DNA of 8,314 nt from Acidobacteriota bacterium (GTDB lineage Bacteria; Acidobacteriota; Polarisedimenticolia; Gp22-AA2). A model generated the notes under the pieces. That model did not search any database and had not been told where the DNA came from. It saw only the letters and a program-made list of their open reading frames with translations. Positions 1 to 6,480 of this stretch are shown here, one piece after another. The position numbers were made by a program, and so were the translations under genes. How positions within the stretch are numbered: position 1 is the stretch's first letter; each line of letters opens with the position of its first letter. The stretch is taken from positions 1 through 8,314 of the forward strand of contig JAPUIN010000343.1 of assembly GCA_027297005.1 (NCBI GenBank), read 5' to 3'.

Positions 1-2
1 CA

Positions 3-215
3 TACGCTCTCGACGTTGATCCCCGCCCGCTGCTGATGACGATCTGCTTCGCCGGGTCAACGTCGTTCCTGACGCCGATCGGATACCAGACCAACACGAT
101 GGTGTATGGCCCCGGAATGTACCGGTTCTGGGACTTCGCCCGGGCCGGCTGGCCGCTGAACCTCGCGTTCTTCATTCTGTCGGTCCTGCTGATCCCGTAT
201 ATCTGGCCGTTTTAG
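3..215 (+). CDS. SLC13/DASS-family permease, C-terminal fragment (5' end outside window)
   Basis: The reading frame is open from the window edge and encodes the last 70 residues of a membrane transporter, ending at a TAG. The stretch [15 protein letters not shown] followed by the region around [15 protein letters not shown] and a final hydrophobic helix ending in IWPF is the characteristic C-terminus of SLC13/DASS (CitT/ArsB-like) permeases, often the kind that carry central TrkA-C domains. The Thr-Pro-x-x-x-Gln-Thr-Asn element corresponds to the second Na+/substrate-binding hairpin motif (SNT-like) of this family. Family members import dicarboxylates, sulfate or other anions across the inner membrane with Na+. 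The substrate cannot be told from this fragment. The next gene begins 34 bases downstream on the same strand, so the two may be cotranscribed. Confidence 0.85.
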   Translation, partial: YALDVDPRPLLMTICFAGSTSFLTPIGYQTNTMVYGPGMYRFWDFARAGWPLNLAFFILSVLLIPYIWPF

Positions 216-249
216 GAGACGGACGGGCTCCTGGGGTTGGGACAATGCG

Positions 250-1557
250 ATGACCTCCACAGCCCCCGCTCCCGTGTGCGCGGCCGAACGTATCGATTCG
301 CTCGATGTTCTGCGCGGCGTCGCCGTGCTCGGCATCCTGATGATGAACATCGTGGCGATGGGGCTTCCGTTCGCCTCCTACTCCTCGCCGAAGGTCGCGG
401 GAGGGGACACCGGCCTCAACATCGGCATCTGGTTCTTCAACGCCGTCCTGTTCGACGGTAAGATGCGCGCGATCTTCTCGATGCTTTTCGGCGCCGGCGT
501 CGTGCTGATGGCGGATCGGGCGCGCGCGAACGAAATCATGACCGGTCTGGCCGGTGTCTACTACCGGCGCAACCTGTGGCTGGTCCTCTTCGGCCTGGTG
601 CACGCCTACATCCTGCTCTGGCCCGGCGACATCCTGTACGGGTATGGGCTGTGCGGTATGTTGCTGTATCGGTTCCGGACCACCAGCCCGAAGCGACTGA
701 TCATCGCGGGGATCTGTGTCCTGGCGATCCTGACGCCAATCCGGTTCGCCGATCTGTGGAACGTGAAAACGCTGCTCGAGATAGAGGTGGCCGCCGCTGC
801 GGTCAAAGATGAGGGGGGGACCCCGACCGCGGAACAGATCGCCGCGGCGGAAGCGCTCGACATGCAGCGCACCTTCTTCAGCCCGACGGAGGAGCAGGTG
901 TCGGAGGAGATCGACACCCTCCTCTCCGGCTACTTCGCGATCTTCAGGCGCCAGGCCGGCCTGTCGTTCATTTTCCAGACCGCGGTATTCCTCGGATTCC
1001 TGATCTGGGACGTCGCCGGGATGATGCTCCTCGGGATGGGAATGATGAAACTCGGCGTCTTCAGCGCGGCGCGCACCAGCCGCTTCTACACGCTGATGAT
1101 CGTGATCGGCTACGGGATCGGCCTGCCGCTGACGATCGCGATCGCGCAGAGCGCCAGGACCAGCGGGTTCGACATGCTGCACATCCGCCATCTGATGTTG
1201 CTCAACGACATCAATCGTTTCTCGGTAGCGGCCGGTCACATCGGTGTCGCCATGCTGATCTGCCGCTCCGGAATCCTGCCGTGGATCCGGGCGCGCCTGG
1301 CGGCGGTCGGGCGGATGGCGCTGACCAACTACATCGGCCAGTCGACCATGGGGGGTCTGGTCTTCTACGGGGTCGGCCTCGGCCTGTACGGGCACCTGCA
1401 GCGCTACCAGCTTTACTTCGTCGTGCTCGGGATCTGGCTCGTCCAGCTGACCGTCAGCCCGATCTGGCTGCGTCGCTACCGATTCGGCCCACTCGAGTGG
1501 CTGTGGCGCTCACTGACCTACAGGACCCGCCAGCCGATGCGGATCGCCCACTCCTGA
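250..1557 (+). CDS. DUF418 domain-containing membrane protein (YeiB-like)
   Basis: The 435-residue product matches the DUF418 family over its whole length. The N-terminus has the RIDSLDVLRGVAVLGILMMN signature (about residues 14-33), then FDGKMRAIFSMLFGAG (68-83) and a helix-rich middle (about 108-165). A polar, Ala/Glu-rich loop follows (about 172-225). The DUF418 domain proper (about 235-425) includes VGRMALTNYIGQS (353-365), FYGVGLGLYG (372-381), IWLVQLTVSPIWL (395-407) and the closing RFGPLEWLWRSLTY (411-424). About 8-10 membrane helices are expected. The biochemical role of the family is not established; the N-terminal part resembles acyltransferase-3-type or heparan-acetyltransferase-like membrane folds. 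The ATG at 250 puts the conserved block 14 residues in, as is usual, though the ribosome binding site is weak (GGTTGGGA). It converges on the SLC12-type gene with only 34 bases between stops. Confidence 0.92.
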   Translation: MTSTAPAPVCAAERIDSLDVLRGVAVLGILMMNIVAMGLPFASYSSPKVAGGDTGLNIGIWFFNAVLFDGKMRAIFSMLFGAGVVLMADRARANEIMTGLAGVYYRRNLWLVLFGLVHAYILLWPGDILYGYGLCGMLLYRFRTTSPKRLIIAGICVLAILTPIRFADLWNVKTLLEIEVAAAAVKDEGGTPTAEQIAAAEALDMQRTFFSPTEEQVSEEIDTLLSGYFAIFRRQAGLSFIFQTAVFLGFLIWDVAGMMLLGMGMMKLGVFSAARTSRFYTLMIVIGYGIGLPLTIAIAQSARTSGFDMLHIRHLMLLNDINRFSVAAGHIGVAMLICRSGILPWIRARLAAVGRMALTNYIGQSTMGGLVFYGVGLGLYGHLQRYQLYFVVLGIWLVQLTVSPIWLRRYRFGPLEWLWRSLTYRTRQPMRIAHS

Positions 1558-1558
1558 G

Positions 1559-1568
1559 GCGGCGCCGC
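1559..1568. repeat. 10-base perfect palindrome in the convergent gap
   Basis: GCGGCGCCGC lies one base after the DUF418 stop codon, inside the 34-base gap between two convergent genes. It has no loop and no T-run, so it is not a convincing intrinsic terminator. No better terminator was seen between the two genes. Confidence 0.35.
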
Positions 1569-1591
1569 ACGCTCCTGGGTGACCACGGGCG

Positions 1592-3829
1592 TCAGAAGAT
1601 CTTGATCGTCTCGTTGGCGTTGACGAACAGGACGTCGCGCAGATCGGAGTGGGCCATGAGGGCCTGTTCCGGGTTCTCGAAGATCTCCTGACGGGTGAGA
1701 CCGAGAATCGTCAGATCGGCCTGCGCCGAGCGCTCGCGCGTCTCGCGCTCGAATGACGACTCGTCGTCGTACTTGACCGGCGTGATCCTGTCGGGGGAAA
1801 TGGGCAGGTGCCCCTCGCTGATCATCTCGGTGACTTTCTCCAGTTCTTCCTTCACCATGGACGCCGGGTAGCAGGCAAAGAGGCTGATCTCGGCGTCCTC
1901 CCAGTCGGGGTGGCCGATCAGGATGTACGACAGGAGAATCTGCAACGAGGCGTTCTGCAGATCGTCGGCGGTCAGCCAGATGTGGATGTTCTTGTGGTAT
2001 CCGAATCGGTAGCCGGACGAGCGGATCACGCAGACGTTGAGACCGAGCGGTGCAACCAGGCGCGCCCCCTGAACGATCTCCTCCATCTCCTCGGGCCGAT
2101 CCTTGGCGAACTCGAACAGGACGCTGTTATTCGGAAGCCCGGAGACGCCTGGCAGCTGGATCACTTGCGCCAGCGCCGTCGTGTAGGACGGCGCGATGAG
2201 CGACTTGACGAACACTCCGGCGTGACTCTCCTCGGTCCGCGCGATCAGCTTCTTCTCACTCTCCTGCCCGGCCTTGTGCGACTCGGGAGTGAGCCGCCCC
2301 TCGATGTAGTGGATCATCTGGCTGAACCCGTGACGCTGGCTGCACCAGCGGAGCAGGTCGAAGATGTCGAGTCGATCCAGCCCGTGACGGGTGATCGCCA
2401 CGAACGATGGCCGCCAGTCGCGGATGCGCCCCGCCAGGTTGCTCTGCTGCAGCATGATCTGCATGCGCCGCGTGGCCTGGAACATCACCCCCTCGAAGAT
2501 GGCGCTGAGGTCGCGCTCGTCGTGGCGCGTGTAACGGAGCACCTTGTAGATCACCCACATGATTCCCAGAGCCAGCAGCGCGTAGAGCGGCTGCATCTGA
2601 AACATGGTCATCAGGCAGATCAGCGCGCCGAGAAGCGAAACGTACCAGCGCGACCTGAAGGTCGGCCGGTACGATGGATTACCGGCGAAATGCTCGAGAA
2701 ACGACACGCTGCACAGCGCGCCATACGTCACCATGAAGAATATGCTGATGATCTGCGCGACGAAATTGACGCTGCCGGCGATCACGAAGACGAGGGCCAG
2801 CGCGCCCGAGACGATCGTCGCGTTGATCGGCTCGTGAGCCGATCCGCGCCCGCGGGCCAGGAAGGCGGCCAGACGGACGGTCGGCAGCACCCGATCGCGG
2901 GCCAGCGCCTGCAGCGTGCGCGGCGCCACGAGAAGCGATCCGACCGCCGAGGAGATGGTTGCGGCGGCGAGGCCAATCGGAATGATCGGACCCCACAGCG
3001 CGATCTTCGACATCACCAGCGGGTCGCTGGCCAGCTCCTCAGGCGTGGCACTGCCGGCCAGCTTCAGCACCACCCCGACGTAGACCAGCATCCCGACGAG
3101 GGTGGCCGACAGGACGCCAATCGGGATCGACCGCCCCGGGTTGCGCAGGTCCCCCGACAACCCGACGCCGGCCGTCATCCCGGTGAAGGCGGGGAAGCAG
3201 ATCGCGAAGACCATGATGAACGGGACGGGGTTGGCAACGTGCGAGGTCAGCGGGATCTGCGTGACGAACTCGCCCGACGTCCCCTTCCCCAGAAAGAACA
3301 TGATGAGCGACACGCCGAGAATCACGCAGACGACATAGAGGGCCCGCACCCCCATGGAGGCCCCCTTCTTGACGATAAGCCCGACCAGGATCAGCGTTGC
3401 AGGGACACTGACCGCCTGCGGCTCGAGGATGTAGCCGAACCGGTCCTCCACCATGGCGAAGACCGGCCGGAACGCCTCCGCGAATGCGATCATGTAGAAC
3501 GCCACCGAGACCGCCTGCGACATGTAGAGCGAGATGCCGATGGCGCCGCCGATCGTCGTGCCGAACGAGCGGCTGATGATGTAGTACTCGCCGCCCCCCT
3601 CGACGCGCCGGTTGGTGGCGATCTCAGCGATCGCCATCGCCGTCGGGATCGTCACCAGATGGCCGAGCAGGATCAGGAAAAGGGTGTTGAGCACCCCCAG
3701 GTTCCCGACGGCGTACCCGAAGCGCAGGAAGAGCAGCGCCCCCAGGATGGTGCTGATCGAGGCGAGAAAGACCGGCGCAGTGCCGAACCCATGCCCGCGG
3801 GTCTCGGCCGTGCGCGGTTTCAGCGGCAT
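1592..3829 (-). CDS. SLC12-type cation-chloride cotransporter homologue (APC superfamily)
   Basis: The 745-residue product combines a transporter core (about residues 15-432, roughly 12 helices) with a long cytoplasmic C-terminal region (about 433-745), the architecture of SLC12 cotransporters. Core motifs are: FGTAPVFLASISTILGALLF (15-34); EGGGEYYIISRSFGTTIGG (77-95); CFPAFTGMTAGVGLSGDLRN (211-230); SAVGSLLVAPRTLQALARD (294-312); and IISIFFMVTYGALCSVSF (360-377). The C-terminal half keeps SLC12-like blocks, including IHIWLTADDLQNASLQILLS, and a Usp-like fold is likely. By recalled alignment with NKCC1, Tyr112 matches the K+-coordinating tyrosine and Ser293/Ser294 the two Na+-site serines, which suggests Na+-dependent Cl- transport; this is inference. 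Generic annotation would call it an amino acid permease. The ATG at 3829 has AGGGGA six bases upstream. Codons are intact throughout. Confidence 0.9.
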   Translation of the reverse strand: MPLKPRTAETRGHGFGTAPVFLASISTILGALLFLRFGYAVGNLGVLNTLFLILLGHLVTIPTAMAIAEIATNRRVEGGGEYYIISRSFGTTIGGAIGISLYMSQAVSVAFYMIAFAEAFRPVFAMVEDRFGYILEPQAVSVPATLILVGLIVKKGASMGVRALYVVCVILGVSLIMFFLGKGTSGEFVTQIPLTSHVANPVPFIMVFAICFPAFTGMTAGVGLSGDLRNPGRSIPIGVLSATLVGMLVYVGVVLKLAGSATPEELASDPLVMSKIALWGPIIPIGLAAATISSAVGSLLVAPRTLQALARDRVLPTVRLAAFLARGRGSAHEPINATIVSGALALVFVIAGSVNFVAQIISIFFMVTYGALCSVSFLEHFAGNPSYRPTFRSRWYVSLLGALICLMTMFQMQPLYALLALGIMWVIYKVLRYTRHDERDLSAIFEGVMFQATRRMQIMLQQSNLAGRIRDWRPSFVAITRHGLDRLDIFDLLRWCSQRHGFSQMIHYIEGRLTPESHKAGQESEKKLIARTEESHAGVFVKSLIAPSYTTALAQVIQLPGVSGLPNNSVLFEFAKDRPEEMEEIVQGARLVAPLGLNVCVIRSSGYRFGYHKNIHIWLTADDLQNASLQILLSYILIGHPDWEDAEISLFACYPASMVKEELEKVTEMISEGHLPISPDRITPVKYDDESSFERETRERSAQADLTILGLTRQEIFENPEQALMAHSDLRDVLFVNANETIKIF

Positions 3830-3883
3830 ACGAGGTCCCCTGTTCGGCCCGGCGCCCGGCGAGGGGCGCGGGCAAAGCGGCCT

Positions 3884-3912
3884 ACCATAGCACGCGCCGG
3901 GGGGGTTGTCCC
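3884..3912 (-). promoter_or_regulatory. Predicted sigma70-like promoter for the SLC12-type gene
   Basis: On the minus strand GGGACA (3912-3907, 4 of 6 to the -35 consensus) and TATGGT (3889-3884, 4 of 6 to the -10 consensus) are separated by 17 bases. The -10 is preceded by TGC, making an extended -10. Transcription would begin near 3877 and leave a leader of about 48 bases before the ATG at 3829. It is the only AT-leaning hexamer pair noticed in this very GC-rich gap. This is prediction by eye only. Confidence 0.45.
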
Positions 3913-3918
3913 CTGCGC

Positions 3919-3938
3919 CGGGGCGTGGTCACGCCCCG
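3919..3938. promoter_or_regulatory. Perfect 9+9 base inverted repeat upstream of the SLC12-type gene
   Basis: CGGGGCGTG (3919-3927) and CACGCCCCG (3930-3938) are exact reverse complements separated by GT. The repeat ends 6 bases upstream of the predicted -35 and is centred near -52 from the predicted transcription start, a plausible site for a dimeric regulator. Read as RNA it could form an 8-base-pair stem with a GGTC tetraloop. No T-run follows on either strand, so a regulatory site seems somewhat likelier than an intrinsic terminator. No regulator gene lies in the window. Confidence 0.4.
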
Positions 3939-3985
3939 TGTCGGGCCGACCCCGGGCATGACCGGGTCAGCGGTAAGCGGAGCAA

Positions 3986-4011
3986 ACCGGACACCGGTCA
4001 CTTCGTCCGGT
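3986..4011 (-). terminator. Weak hairpin at the 3' end of the peptidase remnant
   Basis: ACCGGAC and GTCCGGT form a 7-base-pair stem around a 12-base loop that contains the remnant's TGA stop (3998-4000). On the minus strand the stem is followed only by TTG, not a real T-run. It may be what is left of the terminator of the former peptidase gene. Confidence 0.25.
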
Positions 4012-4228
4012 GCTGCTCGAACCACTCGACGATCAGGCGGGCGTATTCCCTTTTGTGGCTGGCGACGGCGTCCATGTTGTGACTTTCCCCCGGGAACAGG
4101 GCCAGCTTCGTGTCGACGCCGGGATGACGCAGGGCCAGATACATCCGCTCGGATTCATGCACCGGGCAGCGGTCGTCGTCGATGCCGTGCAGGAACAGGG
4201 TCGGGGTCTTCGCGTTTCCGACCGCGCT
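3998..4228 (-). pseudogene. C-terminal remnant of an S9-family (prolyl oligopeptidase-like) serine peptidase
   Basis: This frame encodes about 76 residues recognisable as the end of the S9 alpha/beta-hydrolase domain. KTPTLFLHG is followed by DDDRCPVHESERMYLAL, which holds the candidate catalytic Asp. FPGESHNMD follows with the candidate catalytic His, and the end is a terminal helix, ARLIVEWFEQH. The nucleophile region (GxSxGG), the rest of the hydrolase domain and the whole beta-propeller are missing; full S9 proteins are usually above 600 residues. Upstream of about 4228 this frame stops looking like a peptidase, and the DNA instead matches an acyl-ligase in another frame. The fragment has no start codon of its own in a sensible place, so it is almost certainly non-functional as a peptidase. 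Codon use in the surviving piece shows no stops, suggesting the loss is recent or is an assembly error. Confidence 0.82.
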
Positions 4229-4616
4229 GGTAAAACCCCGGCGCGCGGAAATCGAGCGTGCCGACGGCAATGACCGGTGAGGCCTCGGTCGTGCCGTACC
4301 CCTCCAGCGGCCGGATGCCAAGCACCCTGTCGCGCGGATGCACGTGGAACACCTGTGCCACCGCTTCGACGGTGGCGTCGATGTTGAAGTGGGTCAGCAG
4401 CACCCCCTTCGGATCACCAGTGCTGCCGCTGCTGAAGATGACGGTGACGACGTTGTCCATCCTGGGGTGTCGTTCGGCGCCGCAGGCGCGCTCAAGCATG
4501 CGGATCGCCAGGAAGACGACCATCAGCTTCCACGCGTTGTCGTTGAACGTGCCCTGCGCCTGGGCAAACAGGAGCCCGCGGAGAGGATTGGCCGGCCGGT
4601 CGGCGGCGGACGACAT
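4155..4616 (-). pseudogene. Collapsed Aas-like MFS/acyltransferase/acyl-ligase gene, multiply deleted
   Basis: The ORF codes for 153 residues but is made of pieces. Residues 1-39, with GTFNDNAWKLMVVFLAIR, are the start of the LplT-like MFS part of three-domain Aas-type proteins (MFS, PlsC acyltransferase, AMP-binding ligase). From about residue 40, ERACG then IFSSGSTGDPKGVLLTHFNI (60-79), it matches the ATP-binding P-loop of the ligase domain. At residues 100-101 it jumps in frame to the later EGYGTTEASPVIAV and DFRAPGFYQ motifs (105-130). After residue 130 (near 4227) it runs into peptidase DNA in the wrong frame and stops at 4155. Most of the MFS part, all of PlsC and the ligase core and C-terminus are absent; intact relatives exceed 1,000 residues. 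The ATG sits 4 bases after the cupin stop with GGGGGA eight bases upstream, so the short chimera could still be translated. Intact relatives would acylate lysophospholipids. Confidence 0.8.
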
Positions 4617-4620
4617 GCGG

Positions 4621-4992
4621 CTAGTCCCCCGTGGGAACGACGCCGCGCCCCTCGACCATCAGGATCACCGCCCCCTCGGGCGCCCGCGTGCGATGCTGCA
4701 CCCCCCGGGGAACAGTGAACCCCTGCTTCGGCTTCAGAGCGACCGAGCGGCTTTCGAGATCGATGTGCAGGGTTCCGTCGACGACGTAGAAGAACTCATC
4801 CTCCTCATCGTGCTTGTGCCAGTGGAACTCCCCCTTGATGATACCGAGACGGACAAGACTGTCGTTCACCACACACAGCGTCTGGTTGAACCAATCCTCC
4901 TTGCAGGCGGCCACCATGGCGGGAATGTCGACCAACTCGAGCGGGGCGTAGCGGACGTCCATGTTGATCGAGTACTGCTTTCGTTCGCTCAC
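4621..4992 (-). CDS. Single-domain cupin protein
   Basis: The 123-residue product is a small RmlC-like beta-barrel. Motif 1 is GEFHWHKHDEEDEFFYVVDG (54-73) with a His cluster at 57, 59 and 61 and Glu66; motif 2 is GFTVPRGVQH (91-100) ending in His100. These are the expected metal ligands, so a mononuclear metal site is likely. Such stand-alone cupins bind small ligands or act as isomerases or dioxygenases; the substrate is unknown here. The start is GTG at 4992, chosen because GAGGAT sits five bases upstream and the protein then has the usual length. It lies 9 bases after the SnoaL-like gene and 4 bases before the chimeric remnant, firmly inside the minus-strand unit. There is no signal peptide, so it is cytoplasmic. 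Confidence 0.9.
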   Translation of the reverse strand: MSERKQYSINMDVRYAPLELVDIPAMVAACKEDWFNQTLCVVNDSLVRLGIIKGEFHWHKHDEEDEFFYVVDGTLHIDLESRSVALKPKQGFTVPRGVQHRTRAPEGAVILMVEGRGVVPTGD

Positions 4993-4997
4993 CCGTT

Positions 4998-5003
4998 ATC
5001 CTC
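4998..5003 (-). promoter_or_regulatory. Shine-Dalgarno overlapping the upstream stop codon
   Basis: GAGGAT, five bases before the cupin GTG, shares GA with the TGA stop (5002-5004) of the SnoaL-like gene. Ribosomes finishing the first gene would stop on the binding site of the second, which points to translational coupling of the pair. It also supports the GTG start of the cupin. Confidence 0.6.
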
Positions 5004-5499
5004 AGCGTTGGAGATCGTTCCAGGCTCGATGCGAGATCCGCCAGGAGCCGTCCGGAAGACGCCTGAGGATCGAGAGGTAATCGCCCTGGTTCGAGAGCAT
5101 CTTCCCATCGTATTCAAACGAGAGAGAGAACGAGCCCCGGACGTAGCCGATATGACCGCCACCTCCCGCATCATGCTGGACGGCGGTAAATTCGGTGATC
5201 GTCGCGGGTGGTGAGTCGGGCGGCCACCAGAATGTCCGAATCGCCTCCGTCCCCTCGATGGCCGGAATCCCGAAAGGCATGATGACGGCGTCGTCGGTCA
5301 ATGTGGCCATCACGCCGTCGGCGTCGTTCGTCAGCCAGGCGGTCACATAGGCGAGGTCGGCTGTGCGGATCGCAGCGGTGTCGACGTCTGCGCGATGCGA
5401 TGATGAGTTGCCCGAGCAGGCGACAGGGGCCAGGACCATGCAGAGCGCGACCCACGGAAAGGTAGCCGATCGAGCCAATAATCGAAGAGACAGATTCAT
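5002..5499 (-). CDS. Secreted SnoaL/NTF2-like (DUF4440-type) protein, possibly a lipoprotein
   Basis: The 165-residue product begins with a signal peptide: basic MNLSLRLLAR, a hydrophobic stretch to about residue 27, then a cysteine at 28 in LAPVACSG. That resembles a lipobox, but Pro at -3 is a poor match, so lipidation is uncertain. Residues 40-165 have the NTF2-like/SnoaL pattern: a first helix with AYVTAWLTNDADGVMATLTDDAVIMPFG (in the region 50-77), EGTEAIRTFW (82-91), and the closing beta strands with YLSILRRLPDGSWRISHRAWND (141-162). Many such proteins are uncharacterised and carry a small-molecule pocket; no catalytic role can be assigned. The ATG at 5499 is preceded by a strong AAGGAAG. 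It is 23 bases after the EamA gene and is probably translationally coupled to the following cupin. Confidence 0.85.
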   Translation of the reverse strand: MNLSLRLLARSATFPWVALCMVLAPVACSGNSSSHRADVDTAAIRTADLAYVTAWLTNDADGVMATLTDDAVIMPFGIPAIEGTEAIRTFWWPPDSPPATITEFTAVQHDAGGGGHIGYVRGSFSLSFEYDGKMLSNQGDYLSILRRLPDGSWRISHRAWNDLQR

Positions 5500-5522
5500 A
5501 ACGCTTCCTTTCGAGAAAATCG

Positions 5523-6446
5523 TCAGGAGTCCACCGCCTGACCGTCAGCGCGGAGGCCGGGCGGTGATACATGGAGTTGCCGCGCGTGCAGCGGGCTCCC
5601 CGATGAAGCGACAGCGAGGCCAACACCGCCGAGGATCAGGATCCCCGCCAGCGTGAGGCGGAACGACACGCTCTCCGACATGAACATCACGCCGCCGGCG
5701 GCGGCGAGAGCCGGAACCGACAGCTGCACCGTCGCGGCCCGGGTGGCGGTCAGGCCGCGCAGCGCCGCGTACCAGATGACGTATCCCACGCCGGAAGCGA
5801 TCCCGCCCGACAGAATGGCCAGCAGTGCTCCATCAAAGGAAATGTGGAGATGGCTGAACATGACGAGGCTGACCGCGATGACCATCGGCACGGTGCGAAC
5901 AAAATTACCGGTCGTTCCGCCGAGCGGATCGACCGATCCGCGACCGCGCAACGAGTAGATCCCCCATGCGATCCCGGCGATCGCCATCAATGCCGAACCG
6001 GACAGCGACGGGGCCGAGAGGCCCGGGAAGACCAGATAAATGAGGCCGGCCACGGCGAGGGTCAGGCCGATCCATTCCAGAACAAGCGGCCGCTCCCCGG
6101 AGCGCAGTGCCGAAAAGATCATTGTCATCTGCACGGCGCCGAACAGGATCAATGCCCCGGTGCCGGTGCCCAGGCTGACGTATGCGAACGAGAATCCGAC
6201 TGCGTACAGGAAAAGCATCGAGGCCGAAATCCAGTCACCGCGATCTCGCTCGGCTCCACCCGCGCCTGGCGCGCCGCGGCGATTGAACAGCGACCTGAGC
6301 AGCAGGAGCATGATGGCGCCGGATACCAGCCGGAGGGTCGAAAAACTCGCGGCATCGATTGCTGCACGACCGAGTGCCATCCTGCATAGGATCGAGTTGG
6401 CGGCGAACGCAATGAGTGCAAGGGTCGTCAGGATGGCCGTACGCAA
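5523..6446 (-). CDS. EamA/DMT-family transporter
   Basis: The 307-residue product has the two tandem five-helix EamA repeats of the drug/metabolite transporter superfamily: about residues 3-138 and 147-281. Visible marks are FAANSILCRMALG in helix 1, FSTLRLVSGAIMLLLL in helix 2, AYVSLGTGTGALILFGAVQM around helix 4, and in the second repeat GGIASGVGYVIWYAALRG (214-231) and QLSVPALAAAGGVMFMSE (241-258). Ten membrane helices and inner-membrane location are expected. Relatives export amino acids, nucleosides or other metabolites; the substrate here is unknown. The start is TTG at 6446, favoured because GGAGG lies seven bases upstream and helix 1 starts right after it. A charged Gly/Arg-rich loop (56-71) separates helices 2 and 3. 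The last 25 residues are a polar tail not typical of the family. Confidence 0.9.
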   Translation of the reverse strand: MRTAILTTLALIAFAANSILCRMALGRAAIDAASFSTLRLVSGAIMLLLLRSLFNRRGAPGAGGAERDRGDWISASMLFLYAVGFSFAYVSLGTGTGALILFGAVQMTMIFSALRSGERPLVLEWIGLTLAVAGLIYLVFPGLSAPSLSGSALMAIAGIAWGIYSLRGRGSVDPLGGTTGNFVRTVPMVIAVSLVMFSHLHISFDGALLAILSGGIASGVGYVIWYAALRGLTATRAATVQLSVPALAAAGGVMFMSESVSFRLTLAGILILGGVGLAVASSGSPLHARQLHVSPPGLRADGQAVDS

Positions 6447-6453
6447 TCAATCG

Positions 6454-6458
6454 CCTCC
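6454..6458 (-). promoter_or_regulatory. Strong Shine-Dalgarno that fixes the TTG start of the EamA gene
   Basis: GGAGG on the minus strand is seven bases upstream of TTG at 6446. No ATG or GTG with comparable spacing exists that would keep the first membrane helix complete. Confidence 0.65.
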
Positions 6459-6480
6459 GGTGTCGGGAGAATTCATTCGT

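Noticed and set aside
172..1395. 407-codon open frame on the - strand opposite DUF418
   Set aside because: Low-complexity charged composition without motifs, and it covers both the SLC13 end and the DUF418 gene, which are well supported on the + strand.
1558..1591. Intrinsic terminator between the convergent DUF418 and SLC12-type genes
   Set aside because: Only a loopless 10-base palindrome and no T-run on either strand; not enough to call a terminator.
1808..3961. 717-codon open frame on the + strand opposite the SLC12-type gene
   Set aside because: The translation is Arg/Asp/Gln/His-rich with no recognisable domain, typical of the antisense frame of a high-GC gene. The minus-strand frame has clear SLC12 motifs throughout.
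3998..4321. A complete small alpha/beta hydrolase of 107 residues
   Set aside because: Only the part after about 4228 looks like a hydrolase; the first 31 residues are the wrong frame of the acyl-ligase piece, and the catalytic serine region is absent.
4258..5214. 318-codon + strand frame across the cupin and remnant
   Set aside because: It lies antisense to the well-supported cupin and most of the ligase remnant, and its own translation has no family signature.
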